Below, in pieces: positions 14,007 through 23,800 of a stretch of DNA of 42,755 bases. The position numbers and the translations under genes are program-made. The DNA lies in NCBI GenBank assembly GCA_026388735.1, contig JAPLJG010000047.1, positions 1 to 42,755 on the forward strand, in the 5' to 3' direction. Source of the DNA: Deltaproteobacteria bacterium. Its GTDB lineage: Bacteria; Desulfobacterota; Desulfobulbia; Desulfobulbales; Desulfurivibrionaceae. Numbering within the stretch: position 1 is the stretch's first letter; the number at the start of each line of letters is the position of its first letter. Below the pieces are notes generated by a model that made no database searches, was not told the origin of the DNA, and saw nothing but the letters and a program-made list of their open reading frames with translations.

Positions 14007-14876
14007 ATGCCGGAAAAAACATTTTCCACCACAGCACTTCTCTCGATCCTCAACTCCATTGCCCCGTTTGCCATGGCTGAATCATGGGACAACGTCGGAC
14101 TCATGGTGGGGGATCCAGACCAGCAGGTCAACGGGATTCTCATCGCCTTAGACCCAACAGAGGCTCTTATCCAAGAAGCCCTCTCGCAGAACCTGAACAC
14201 CATCCTCACCCACCACCCCCTGATCTTCCACCCCTTAAAAACAATCTCCGGCAACACCCCCATGGGCCGCATGTTAAAAACTGCCCTGGGCCACGACCTT
14301 GCCCTCATTGCCTGCCACAGCAACCTCGATCTTGTGGCCGCAGGGGTCAGCAACGCCCTGGCGGAAAGGCTTGGCCTGCACAACACCAAGCCGCTCACCG
14401 CCGCGCCAGATCAAAGCTCTGGCTTTGGCAAGATCGGTACCCTGCCTGCCCCCTTGTCCTCCGACCAATTCGTGAGCCACCTGCTGACCGCCCTTGCTGC
14501 GCCCGGGATACAGATTGCGGGCACCCTGCCGGAGACCATCCACACCGTGGCCCTCTGCGGCGGCAGCGGTTCTGAGCTGGCCGAAACCGCGTGGAGCATG
14601 GGAGCGCAGGTCTATATTACCGGCGAGGTAAAACACAGCGTGGCTCGCTGGGCCGAGGATGCAGGCTTCTGCGTGATTGACGCCGGCCATTACCCCACCG
14701 AAAACCTTATCGTCCCCGTCCTGGCCGAGATCCTGAAAAAATCCTGCACGGCCCGAGGCTTTACCCCGACCATTACCACCACCGCCCAACAGGGCAATCC
14801 CATGCAATGGGTTGTCTTAGAAAATAACAAACCCAGATTCTGTCAACCAATAGAACCATTGAGGAAACACCATTGA
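14007..14876 (+). CDS. Nif3-like dinuclear metal centre protein
   Basis: A 289-aa member of the NIF3/YbgI family (also called GTP cyclohydrolase I type 2-like). The chemistry is not settled. Conserved metal-binding parts: ESWDNVGLMVGD near residue 27, ILTHHPLIFHPLK around residue 65, HSNLD at about 103, and the C-terminal TGEVKHSVARWAEDAG and DAGHYPTEN. These are the His/Asp/Glu ligands of the two-metal site. The stop overlaps the next start by 4 bases (TTGA), so the zinc-ribbon protein is translationally coupled. This pairing of Nif3 with a C4 zinc-ribbon coiled-coil protein is widespread, pointing to a shared but undefined role. Confidence 0.93.
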   Translation: MPEKTFSTTALLSILNSIAPFAMAESWDNVGLMVGDPDQQVNGILIALDPTEALIQEALSQNLNTILTHHPLIFHPLKTISGNTPMGRMLKTALGHDLALIACHSNLDLVAAGVSNALAERLGLHNTKPLTAAPDQSSGFGKIGTLPAPLSSDQFVSHLLTALAAPGIQIAGTLPETIHTVALCGGSGSELAETAWSMGAQVYITGEVKHSVARWAEDAGFCVIDAGHYPTENLIVPVLAEILKKSCTARGFTPTITTTAQQGNPMQWVVLENNKPRFCQPIEPLRKHH

Positions 14877-15592
14877 AAGCAAACATCTCGCATCTCAGGG
14901 AACTCCAGGCCATTGATCTGAAAATCAGCACCTTGGACAAGGAAATTGCGGCCAGCTCCGCCGAAATTGACAACCGCCGCGCCAGCCTTGACGGCCACAA
15001 AGACACCCTTGTCCAACTGACCGAAAAAATCGCGGCCAACGAACAGCGCCGCCGAGAGCTGGAAGCCGAACTCGAAGACGAAGGGGTCAAGATCAAAGAC
15101 CGGCAGGCCAAGCTGATGAATGTCCAGACCAACCGCGAGTATCAGAGCATTCTCAAGGAAACGGAAGACGGCAAAAAAGCCAACACCCAGCGGGAAGAAG
15201 CGGTTGTCCATCTCATGGAACAGATCGAGGCATTGACCGCACAGATCGAAGAAGAAAACAAGATCTGCGCCGAGGATGAGAAGATGCTGGCCGACGACAT
15301 CGCCGCGGTTGAGAAAAAAACCAGCCAATTCGCTGCAGAGAAAAACAAAATCATGAAGACCCGCGAAAGCAAGGCCAGCGCCGTATCCGCCAGCTTGCTC
15401 AAGAAATACACCGCCATCCGGGACAAACGCAACGGCCTGGCGATTGTGCCGGTGACCGGCGGCGTCTGCCGGGGCTGCTTCATGAATATCCCGCCGCAGC
15501 TCTACAATGATCTGATGAAGGAAGACAAGCTCATCTCCTGTCCCACCTGCCATCGCATCATGTTCCACGAGGTCGAGACAGAGGAAGAATAG
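14873..15592 (+). CDS. C4-type zinc-ribbon coiled-coil protein
   Basis: A 239-aa protein with TTG start at 14873, GAGG 8 bases upstream, overlapping the Nif3 stop. Residues 5-175 form a long heptad-rich coiled coil (Glu/Lys/Ala-rich). Near 195 comes GGVCRGCFMNIPPQ and later ISCPTCHRIMF, two CXXC knuckles of a C4 zinc ribbon. The family is known from structures in Helicobacter and Chlamydia, where a role in flagella or RNA/nucleotide handling has been suggested without firm assignment. A leucine start codon that works by coupling is unusual but consistent with the overlap. Confidence 0.9.
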   Translation: MKANISHLRELQAIDLKISTLDKEIAASSAEIDNRRASLDGHKDTLVQLTEKIAANEQRRRELEAELEDEGVKIKDRQAKLMNVQTNREYQSILKETEDGKKANTQREEAVVHLMEQIEALTAQIEEENKICAEDEKMLADDIAAVEKKTSQFAAEKNKIMKTRESKASAVSASLLKKYTAIRDKRNGLAIVPVTGGVCRGCFMNIPPQLYNDLMKEDKLISCPTCHRIMFHEVETEEE

Positions 15593-15655
15593 GACAACCG
15601 GCTGCAATCGCTAAGAAAACCGCAGGATTGAGAACGGGTAGCCCGTTGAAAAACC

Positions 15656-15682
15656 TTGACCTTTTCCGGTCCTGCTTATAGT
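15656..15682 (+). promoter_or_regulatory. Promoter of rnpB
   Basis: TTGACC (15656-15661), 15 bases, TATAGT (15677-15682), placing the start about 8-12 bases later, just before the first paired stem of the RNA. Confidence 0.55.
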
Positions 15683-15694
15683 TGTGTCAGTGTG

Positions 15695-16048
15695 GGGAGT
15701 GGGTGCATGGTCGCTGGCGGTGTATTGCCGCCAGAGGAAAGTCCGGACTCCGCAGGGCAAGGAGGTTCGTAACACGAACTGGGGGCGACCCCGAGGAAAG
15801 TGCCACAGAAAACAAACCGCCGGGCAACCGGTAAGGGTGAAAAGGTGGGGTAAGAGCCCACCGCTTGCGTGGCGACACGCAAGGCACGGCAAACCCCTCC
15901 TGGAGCAAAACCAAATAGGGAAGCGTTTGAGGGCGGCCCGCCCGAAGCTTCCGGGTAGGTTGCAAGAGATGCCGGGCAACCGGCATCCACAGAGAAATGA
16001 TCATGGCCCCTGCAAGGGGGTACAGAATCCGGCTTATAGCCCACTCCC
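15695..16048 (+). ncRNA. rnpB: RNase P RNA, bacterial class A
   Basis: Catalytic RNA that trims tRNA 5' leaders. The ends pair as GGGAGTGGG/CCCACTCCC (P1). Universal core pieces are visible: GAGGAAAGTCCGGACTCC (P3/P4 region), the AACACGAACT loop region, GAGGAAAGTGCCACAGAAA, GGTAAGGGTGAAAAGG and the closing ATCCGGCTTATAG (P4/3' side). The length of about 354 nt is normal. A T-run follows at 16049-16055 and acts as terminator. An open frame passes through it but is not coding. Confidence 0.97.
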
Positions 16049-16064
16049 TTTTTTTATCTCTCAC

Positions 16065-17243
16065 ATGCAGAAAGCAACAGCGATCATTGCCGCAGGCGGC
16101 GCAGGCCTGCGCATGGGAACCACCACCCCCAAGCAGTTCAGCGAACTGCTTGGCGTTCCCCTCCTGATCCACACCATCCGCGCCTTTCGTCAGGTTCCCG
16201 CCATCGGCGCCATCATCGTGGTGGCCCCGGCAGAATACCGGGAGCTGACCAGCGCCCTTTTGTCCCAGTACCAACTTGATGACCATTGCACGGTGGTGAG
16301 CGGCGGCAAGCTCCGCCAGGATTCGGTGCGCATCGGCCTGGCCCAGGTGGCGGGGGATTGCCCCCTGGTGGCAGTACACGACGGCGCCCGGCCCCTCATC
16401 ACCCCCAAAGACATCCAGCGGTGCCGCGATGCGGCCGCTATCCATGGCGCCGCGATCATGGCTGTGCCGGTGAAGGATACCCTCAAGGCCGTGGGTGCGG
16501 ACACCGCCATCCGCCACACCGTGGAACGCGAATCCCTCTGGCAAGCGCAGACCCCGCAAGTTGTCCGCACCGACCTGCTGAAAGAGGCCTTTGCCAAGGC
16601 TGAGCAAGACGATTTTATCGGCACCGACGAGGCTTCAATCCTCGAACACGGCGGCTGGCCGGTCATGGTGGTGGAGGGCTCGGAAACCAATCTCAAGATC
16701 ACCCGCCCGGATGATCTGCCCATGGCGGAGGCCATCCTCATGCAGAAACAACCATCCCCGCAGATGCGCATCGGCCATGGCTTTGACGCCCACCGTCTAG
16801 TCGCGGGCAGGCCGCTGGTCCTGGGCGGCATGAAAATCCCCCACGAACTGGGATTGCTGGGCCACTCGGATGCCGATGTCCTTACCCATGCCCTGTGCGA
16901 CGCCATCCTGGGCGCCATCGGCGCTGGCGACATCGGCCGCCACTTCCCGGACAGCGATCCGCAGTACAAGGGTATCTCCAGCATCAAGCTGCTTGCGCAG
17001 GTGATCGGCCTGGCAGCGGCAAAACAGTTCCGCCTGGCCAACGCCGACATCACCGTGGTGGCCGAGCGGCCCAAGCTCGCCTCCCATTTTCCGGCCATGC
17101 AAAAAATCCTTGCCGAGGCCTGCCAAGTTGAACCCAATGCCATCAACCTCAAGGCCAGCACCACGGAAAAAATGGGCTACACCGGTCGCGAGGAAGGGAT
17201 CAGCGCCCACGCCGTGGTCCTGATGGCAAACCAGCCGCACTAG
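16065..17243 (+). CDS. ispDF: Bifunctional IspD/IspF (MEP pathway)
   Basis: A 392-aa fusion carrying two steps of isoprenoid synthesis. Residues 1-230 are IspD, 2-C-methyl-D-erythritol 4-phosphate cytidylyltransferase: IIAAGGAGLRMG nucleotide loop, AVHDGARPL, and the TDEASILE region. From about 233 (MRIGHGFDAHRL) it is IspF, the 2,4-cyclodiphosphate synthase: zinc ligands DAH and LGHSDADVLTHA, and TTEKMGYTGREEGI. In many bacteria these are separate genes. ATG 16065 must be the start because the G-rich loop follows at once, yet it lies only 17 bases beyond the rnpB 3' end, with no Shine-Dalgarno. Confidence 0.96.
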   Translation: MQKATAIIAAGGAGLRMGTTTPKQFSELLGVPLLIHTIRAFRQVPAIGAIIVVAPAEYRELTSALLSQYQLDDHCTVVSGGKLRQDSVRIGLAQVAGDCPLVAVHDGARPLITPKDIQRCRDAAAIHGAAIMAVPVKDTLKAVGADTAIRHTVERESLWQAQTPQVVRTDLLKEAFAKAEQDDFIGTDEASILEHGGWPVMVVEGSETNLKITRPDDLPMAEAILMQKQPSPQMRIGHGFDAHRLVAGRPLVLGGMKIPHELGLLGHSDADVLTHALCDAILGAIGAGDIGRHFPDSDPQYKGISSIKLLAQVIGLAAAKQFRLANADITVVAERPKLASHFPAMQKILAEACQVEPNAINLKASTTEKMGYTGREEGISAHAVVLMANQPH

Positions 17244-17299
17244 ACGGTTCAAAAGGGAATGAACATCCAACACGAAACCGGAAAAATGATACCCAAAAA

Positions 17300-17407
17300 C
17301 TATAACGGTCAGCAGTGCTACAGATGCTAGGAAGAGGCCTGCGAAGTGTGCTGCTGCACACGAACAGGCCGATGACAACGCAGATGTGGTGCTGCTGACC
17401 GTTATAG
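17300..17407 (+). repeat. Structured intergenic repeat, copy 2 (108 nt)
   Basis: Same architecture as 8105-8213. The outer arms CTATAACGGTCAGCAG and their complement share no sequence with copy 1 yet are perfectly paired. The inner parts are conserved: CAGATGC, GAAGAGGCC, GGCCGATGACAA and GCAGATG. Where copy 1 has GCA/TGC flanking the GA/GA loop, copy 2 has ACA/TGT, a compensatory change. The inner hairpin GTGTGC/GCACAC also differs. The right arm includes the thpR stop codon. Confidence 0.85.
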
Positions 17408-17912
17408 CAGGGGATAGGACGCCTCGATGGCATGAAAAGCACCCCTGGAGGTCAGTTGGCTTGAATAGAGGTGAAACTCGGAAACCGGAAACACCTCCGT
17501 GGCAAAAAGGCTGTTGCCGGCCAGGAAACGGCCCAGCCTGACAAGCGGGGTATCCTGCACCCTGGCCAGGGTGATGTGCGGAGAATACTTCCGGCCCTCC
17601 GGGGCAAGCCCCATGCCAAGCAAGGCGTTGTCAATCCTCTTGCGCAAGGCGCAGACCGCCTCCACCGGCGCAATCCCGGCCCAGAGCACCTTGGGAGTCT
17701 TTCTGGGCGGGAAAACCCCCAGCCCCTTCACCTGCACAGCAAAGCCCCCCGTCATAATGGAACCAAGCCCCTCCTTGATATCCCGAAAGACCCCGCCGTC
17801 CACCTCGCCGATGAAATTGCACCCATCTGGCCCCAGGTACCCCGTAGCAGAGACCCTGCAACTGGGCCGCGATATCCGGCGGCAGATCAATGGCGACAAA
17901 CAATCGGTACAT
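17402..17912 (-). pseudogene. thpR: RNA 2',3'-cyclic phosphodiesterase (ThpR), broken by an internal deletion
   Basis: Member of the 2H phosphoesterase family. ATG 17912 with GGGGAG upstream gives MYRLFVAIDLPPDIAAQLQ and PGARWV in one frame. The rest, from FIGEVDGG onward, is in a second frame, with the second catalytic motif PHITLARVQ and the family C-terminus. The residues normally between ARW and FIGEV, which carry the first HXT motif (HLTL), are missing. About 26-29 bases appear deleted; 511 nt remain, and a loss of 3n+2 restores the frame. Without the first His the enzyme cannot be active, so this is a pseudogene or an assembly deletion. The 3' end is overlapped by structured repeat copy 2. 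Confidence 0.85.
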
Positions 17913-17957
17913 GCTTCTCCCCCCAAGCCCAAGACAAGCCCGCCCTGCTCATGCCTG

Positions 17958-17986
17958 TTGACAAGCGATCCGCGATGGAATAGTTT
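17958..17986 (+). promoter_or_regulatory. Promoter of the aroDEA operon
   Basis: TTGACA (17958-17963), 17-base spacer, TAGTTT (17981-17986), about 73 bases before aroD. Confidence 0.6.
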
Positions 17987-18058
17987 TGCTTTTCATAATT
18001 ATGCGTTTATTATCCGTGATTTTATAGTTTTTTTCAGCCTTTTCCCTCGGAGTAACCC

Positions 18059-18769
18059 ATGCTGAATGTTGCCACCAGTACCGCCCGTCGCCTCTGTGTC
18101 TCCATCGCTGGGGCCACGCCGGCAGAGGCGCTTGCCTTAGCCAAAGAGTCCGAACCGATTGCCGATGTCATCGAGATCCGCCTGGACAGCATGACACCCC
18201 CGGACATCTCCCCTTTTCTCAATGGCCTGAGCAAACCTTTGGTATTCACCAACCGGCCCGTCTGGGAAGGCGGCAACTGCGCGGACGAAGAAATAAAGCG
18301 CATCGGTCTGCTCAAAAAAGCTGCCGAAACTGGGGCAGCCTATGTTGACATCGAACTCAAGACCGACCCCACCCTGGTCACCGAACTCTTTGCCGCAGCC
18401 CGGGCGAACAACTGCCAGACCATTGTCTCCTGGCACGATTTCAAGTGCACCGCCTCCAGGCAGGCCCTGACCGAAGTCTTCCAGGGCCAATGCCGGAGCG
18501 GCGCCGACATCGGCAAGATCGTCACCACGGCCCGTTGCTTTCAGGATGTGTTCCGGGTTCTCGCCCTGCAAGAACAGGCGGCCGAAATGGGCTTTCCCCT
18601 CATCGCCTTCTGCATGGGACCGCTCGGCATGATCAGCCGGGTGGCCACCACCGATCTGGGCGGCTACATGACCTACGCCGCCCCGGATAATGGCCCGGCC
18701 ACCGCGCCCGGCCAATTTTCCGCCTCGGCCCTGCGCCGCATCTTCACGGAACTTGGCCATGGGGATTAA
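18059..18769 (+). CDS. aroD: 3-dehydroquinate dehydratase, type I
   Basis: A 236-aa Schiff-base enzyme that converts 3-dehydroquinate to 3-dehydroshikimate. ATG 18059 has GGAG 7 bases upstream. Signature parts: EIRLDSM (substrate Glu/Arg), the catalytic His in SWHDF at about 124, and the Schiff-base Lys in GADIGKIVTTA at about 149. The C-terminal GPLGMISRV and the APGQFSASALRRI loop (lid) are present. First of three shikimate genes; it overlaps aroE by 11 bases. Confidence 0.97.
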   Translation: MLNVATSTARRLCVSIAGATPAEALALAKESEPIADVIEIRLDSMTPPDISPFLNGLSKPLVFTNRPVWEGGNCADEEIKRIGLLKKAAETGAAYVDIELKTDPTLVTELFAAARANNCQTIVSWHDFKCTASRQALTEVFQGQCRSGADIGKIVTTARCFQDVFRVLALQEQAAEMGFPLIAFCMGPLGMISRVATTDLGGYMTYAAPDNGPATAPGQFSASALRRIFTELGHGD

Positions 18770-19580
18770 CGGCGCCACCGAACTCTACGGCATCATGGGC
18801 AACCCGGTTGCCCACAGCCTGAGTCCGGCCATGCACAATGCCGCCTTTGCCGCCCTTGGTCTGAACAAGGCCTATCTCCCCTTTGCCGTGCAGGATGTCG
18901 CGCAGGCCATGACCGGCCTGCGCGCCCTTGGTATCAGGGGAGTGAGCGTCACCATCCCCCACAAGCAGGCGGTGATGGAGTATCTCGATTCCATCGACCC
19001 GGTTGCCGAAAAAATCGGCGCGGTAAACACCCTGGTTTTCAATAACGGCGGCATCCACGGGGCCAACACCGACTGGCTCGGGGCCAACCGGGCTTTGGGC
19101 GAAAAAATCAGCCTCAAGGGCGCTTCGGTTGTGCTCCTCGGGGCAGGCGGCTCGGCCCGCGCCATCGGCTTTGGCCTGCTTGAGACCGGCGCCTCGCTCA
19201 CTATTGCCAGCCGGACCCCGGAAAAAGGCCAAGCCCTGGCACAGCTTCTCGGCTGCCCCTGGCTACCCCTGGCCGAGGCCGGTACCGCCAAGGCCGACGC
19301 CCTGGTAAACGCCACCTCCATGGGCATGGGCTCCCAGCACGATCTACTCCCCATTGCCAGTCAAGCTCTGGCCAATTTCCAAGTGGTAATGGACATCGTC
19401 TATGCCCCCCTGGCAACCCGCTTATTATTGGAGGCTGAAAAGGCTGGCTGCCAGACCATCAACGGCCTTGCCATGCTGCTCTATCAAGGCGCGGCCCAAT
19501 TTGAACTCTGGACCGGCCAGCAGGCCCCGGTGGCAGTGATGCGCCAGAGCCTGCTCACCAGCCTCGGCTACAACCCCTAA
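18759..19580 (+). CDS. aroE: Shikimate dehydrogenase
   Basis: A 273-aa NADPH-dependent reductase of 3-dehydroshikimate. ATG 18759 (MGINGATELYGIMGNPV) lies inside the end of aroD. Substrate motif SLSPAMHNAAF; catalytic Lys in VTIPHKQAVM; conserved NTDWLGA; the dinucleotide loop VLLGAGGSARAIGFGL; SRTPEKGQ for the NADP phosphate; NATSMGM; and GLAMLLYQGAAQFELWTG at the end. Length is normal. The overlap with aroD suggests coupling and matched expression. Confidence 0.97.
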   Translation: MGINGATELYGIMGNPVAHSLSPAMHNAAFAALGLNKAYLPFAVQDVAQAMTGLRALGIRGVSVTIPHKQAVMEYLDSIDPVAEKIGAVNTLVFNNGGIHGANTDWLGANRALGEKISLKGASVVLLGAGGSARAIGFGLLETGASLTIASRTPEKGQALAQLLGCPWLPLAEAGTAKADALVNATSMGMGSQHDLLPIASQALANFQVVMDIVYAPLATRLLLEAEKAGCQTINGLAMLLYQGAAQFELWTGQQAPVAVMRQSLLTSLGYNP

Positions 19581-19592
19581 AGATTGCAGACC

Positions 19593-20867
19593 ATGAAAGA
19601 AATCCGCCCCCTTGCCGTAACCGACACCACCCTCACCGTGCCCGGCTCCAAAAGCCTGACCCAGCGGGCTCTCATTGCCGCGGCCCTGGCAAACGGGGAA
19701 AGCATCCTACAATACCCCCTGGCCAGCGAGGATACCGAATACACCTCGCAAGCCCTGGCTGCCATGGGCATCACGGTTGAGCCCGGCCAGGAGCAGTGGC
19801 GGGTCTTGGGCAAAGGCGGGGCAATCGCCACGCCGGACAAAGAAATATTTTTGGGCAACAACGGCACCGCCACCCGCTTTCTCACCTCGGTGGCGGCGCT
19901 GGGGCACGGAGACTTTACCATCAACGGCGACCCGCGCATGCACGAACGGCCGATCAAGCCCCTGATGGAAGCCCTGGCCGGCTGGGGGGTCGAGATTCGC
20001 AGCATCCATAACACGGGCTGCCCGCCGGTTGCCATCGCAGCCTCGGGCATCAAGGGCGGAAAAATCCTGCTGCCCGAGGGCAAGAGCAGCCAGTATCTCT
20101 CCTCCCTGTTGCTGGTCGCGCCCTATGCCGCACAGCCCGCCGAACTCTTGGTGGCGGGCGAGGTCTTGTCCAAGCCCTATGTCACCATGACCCTGGCCGT
20201 AATGAAAGATTTCGGCATTGAGGTAACCGCCAACCCCGCGCTCAACCATTTTCTTATCCCCCAGGGCTGCTACCAGGCCAGAAACTATGCAGTGGAAGGC
20301 GATGCCTCCAGCGCCTCCTACTTTTGGGCCGCCGCAGCGGTGACCGGAGGCAGAGTAACCGTGGCCAACGTGCCCTCGCCATCGTTACAGGGGGATGCCG
20401 TGTTGGTGGATATCCTGGCCCGGATGGGCTGCGGAGTGGAGCGTTCGCCAAAGGGCATCACCGTGACCGGCACCAAGGAATTACGCGGGGTTGAAGTGGA
20501 CATGGGCGACTGTCCGGACGTGGTTCCGACCCTGGCGGTGGTTGCCGGTTTTGCCAAGGGCCGGACGGTGATCAAGAACATCGCCCATCTACGGATCAAG
20601 GAATGCGACCGCCTGCATGTCATGGTCACGGAGCTGGCCAAGCTGGGGATCAAAGCTGAGGAACGACCGGATGCCATGATCATCGAAGGCAGCGAGAAAA
20701 ACGGCCCCCTGCATGGCGCAGAGATTGACACCTACAACGACCACCGCATCGCCATGAGCTTTGCCGTGGCCGGGCTGGTGGTGCCGGGTGTCCGGATTCG
20801 GGGGGAAGGATGCGTGGTCAAATCCTTCCCGGATTTCTGGGAACGGTTCGAACTTCTCTACCGATAG
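19593..20867 (+). CDS. aroA: 3-phosphoshikimate 1-carboxyvinyltransferase (EPSP synthase)
   Basis: A 424-aa enzyme joining shikimate 3-phosphate and PEP. ATG 19593 is preferred to a TTG three codons earlier. Motifs: VPGSKSLTQRALIAAAL, LGNNGTATRFLTS (usual form GNAGTAMR; here Asn and Thr, as in less glyphosate-sensitive lineages), GDPRMHERPIKPL, EGDASSASYFWAAAA, KECDRL and DTYNDHRIAMSF. It lies 12 bases after aroE and ends the shikimate operon, 6 bases before the convergent GGDEF/EAL gene. Confidence 0.97.
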   Translation: MKEIRPLAVTDTTLTVPGSKSLTQRALIAAALANGESILQYPLASEDTEYTSQALAAMGITVEPGQEQWRVLGKGGAIATPDKEIFLGNNGTATRFLTSVAALGHGDFTINGDPRMHERPIKPLMEALAGWGVEIRSIHNTGCPPVAIAASGIKGGKILLPEGKSSQYLSSLLLVAPYAAQPAELLVAGEVLSKPYVTMTLAVMKDFGIEVTANPALNHFLIPQGCYQARNYAVEGDASSASYFWAAAAVTGGRVTVANVPSPSLQGDAVLVDILARMGCGVERSPKGITVTGTKELRGVEVDMGDCPDVVPTLAVVAGFAKGRTVIKNIAHLRIKECDRLHVMVTELAKLGIKAEERPDAMIIEGSEKNGPLHGAEIDTYNDHRIAMSFAVAGLVVPGVRIRGEGCVVKSFPDFWERFELLYR

Positions 20868-20873
20868 AGCTGA

Positions 20874-23800
20874 TTAAGCGCAGGTCACCTCACCCTCCGC
20901 CCTGACAGCAAAGGGCAGCGGCTGCTGCGGGCTGTTGTCATAGGCCGCGAGGTCAAGCTGTGCCCCACAATCGAGCATCTCCAGCAGCACCTCCTTGGCC
21001 ACCGGCTTGCTGAACAAAAATCCCTGCATCTCATCGCAGCCATGGCGGCGAAGAAAATGCAACTGCTCCCCGGTTTCCACCCCCTCAGCCACCACCCGCA
21101 TACCCAGGCTCTTGGCCATGGCGATGATGGCCGTGACAATGGCCACGTTATCGCCATGGCCAGCGATATCCCTGACAAACCTCCGGTCTATCTTCAATTC
21201 GCCGATGGGCAGTTGTTTTAGGTAATAGAGGGAAGAATATCCGGTCCCGAAATCGTCAATGGAAATCTCCGCCCCCATCCCCCTCAGTGCGCCGAGCAGG
21301 ACAATGGCCTTCTGCTCATTCTCCATGACCGACCCCTCGGTAATCTCAAAGATCAACCCCTCCGGCCCGATTCCGGCGGCAGCCAAGGTCGCCCTGATCT
21401 TGCCCAGCAAGTCCTCCTGCCGAAACTGGCGGGGCGAGAGATTCACCGACATCTTGATCCCGTAGCCTTTCCCGAGAATTTCGCTAAGATCAACACAGGC
21501 CTGGGCAAACACCCAATCACCGATCTCAACAATAAGCCCGGTATCTTCGGCCATGGGAATAAAATCGGCCGGATTGATTATCTCGCCATCGCCACGACGC
21601 CAGCGGATAAGGGCTTCCACCCCCACAATTGCACCGGTGATCAGGTCCACCTTGGGCTGGTAGTGAAGAAAAAACTCACCACGGTCCAAGGCCTTGCGCA
21701 GATTGTTTTCCACGGCCAGCCATCCGGTTACCCGCTTGTTCATGGCCGGGGTGAAAACCCGATAGGTGTTCTTGCCGCTTTCCTTGGCGCGGTACATGGC
21801 GGTATCCGCATTCTTGATCAGGGTATCCTGATCAAGCCCGTCCTCCGGGTAGAAGGCGATGCCCACAGACCCTCTATGATTCTCTTCGCGGCCAGCAGCA
21901 CATCCTCCTCCTGCTCCACCCCCTCAAACAAGACGATGAATTCATCACCGCCATAACGGGCCACGCTGTCAATCTCCCGCAGACAATGAACAAGCCGAAC
22001 CGCAACCTCCTTGAGCAACAGATCGCCCACCGTGTGCCCCAGGCTGTCGTTGATCCGCTTGAAGTTGTCCAGGTCGAGAAACAGAACCGCCACCTTGTTT
22101 TCATCCCGCCGGGCATGGGCCATGGCCACGCCCAATCGGTCATGGAACAATACCCGATTGGGCAGGCCGGTCAGGGCGTCGTGGTGCGCCTGATACCGCA
22201 ACTGTTCTTCGTGCAGCTTGATTTCGGTCATATCATGGAACACGCCGACATAATTCACGGTATTTCCCTGCGCATCCCGAATGGAGGTAATGGTCAACCA
22301 TTCGGGGTAGATCTCCCCGTCCTTGCGCCGGTTCCAGATCTCTCCCTGCCATTGCCCATTTTCCACCAGAGCGCGCCACATCTCGGCAAAGAATTCGTCC
22401 TCATGCCGGTCTGACTTGAGAATTCTGGGATTTTGCCCCATCGCCTCCTGCTCTTCGTAGCCGGTGATATCCGTAAATGCCTGGTTTATCCGCTGGATAA
22501 CGCCTTCGGCATCGGTGATCACAATGCCTTCGATGCTGTTTTCAAAGACATTGTCCGACAACACCAACTGCCGGGTGGCGTGCTTCACCTCGGTGATGTC
22601 CTGAATAATGCCCATAAGTCGGACAGCCCGGCCCTGGTCGTCCCGCGTGACCTCGGCTTCCGTATGGACATAGCGCTCCATGCCATCCGGCCTAACTATG
22701 CGAAAATCCAGGTTCCCAACAGCCTCGCCTGCCAGCAAGACCTGTAGCCAGTTTTGCACCAGGGCCTGATCTTCGTGATGGACATAATGAAAAAAGCCTT
22801 CATAGCTGTAGGTTCGGCTCTCCCTGCCTACCCCGAAAAGGCGATAGGTCTGTTCGGAACAGACAAGATTATTGGGGATGATGTCCCACTCCCAGTAGCC
22901 AAGCCTGGCGATCTTCTGGGCCTTGGCTAGGCTTCTTTCGCTGCGCCGCAGGTTTTCTTCGATACGCCCCCGTTCGAGCATCTCCTGATTAAGATCCTCA
23001 TTGGTCTTGGCCAGGTCCACCGTCCGTTCAACAATGATCTCCTCAAGATTATTCCGGTATCTCTCCAATTCCGCATAATTCTTGTCAAGTTCGCCCTTGG
23101 AAGCAGACAGGGACTGATTTGTCGCGCGCAGTTCCCGGTGCATTGCCAAAAAGGCGAGATGCAGCACCCAAAAGGCAACGAGCCCCCCCACAAGGGTCAG
23201 GAGGATACTGATACCGACAAAGGCGTTGAATTCCTCGACAAACTTGGTCACTTCAATGGCCAAGGCAACCCGACCTGCGGTCCCGCCTTTGAAATCCAAC
23301 AGGGCCAGACTGGTGTCAAAAACATACCAGCGTCCTTGGATTTGCTGCGGAACAAGCTTTTCCCCGGGAAAACAAAATTTTTCCGGCAGATGGCGGAATA
23401 CGTTATCAAAACTCTGGAGCAGGATATGGTCTCCCAACTCCTGCGCCGGATGCTCCGAGCCTTGCCAGATGGACTTGGCAAACAGCAGGGCCATCTGCGG
23501 CCCATCACCCGGTTCCATAAACTCCACAAGCCGGTCCGCCTTGAAGCCGAACTCAACCGCGCCAATGTAGGTCTCCCCAACAAAAACAGGCTGGAGAATC
23601 CGGTAAAAAAAACCCATGCGCCCTATTTCGTATCCAGACAAAGGTTTGTGCTGTTTGTTTATCTCCACAATCATGGGGCGGAAGGAAAGATCATCGCCAT
23701 ACAACTCGGGCTGATGCACCCGCAGAAAGGAGCGATTGTCCGGAGTGTAAAAATGAAAAATAGCAAGAGAGGGATTTTCTTTCTGCAAGACTTCGTACAG

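Noticed and set aside
15684-16064. N-terminal extension of ispDF through rnpB
   Set aside because: The segment is the RNase P RNA, and the IspD glycine loop begins right after ATG 16065.
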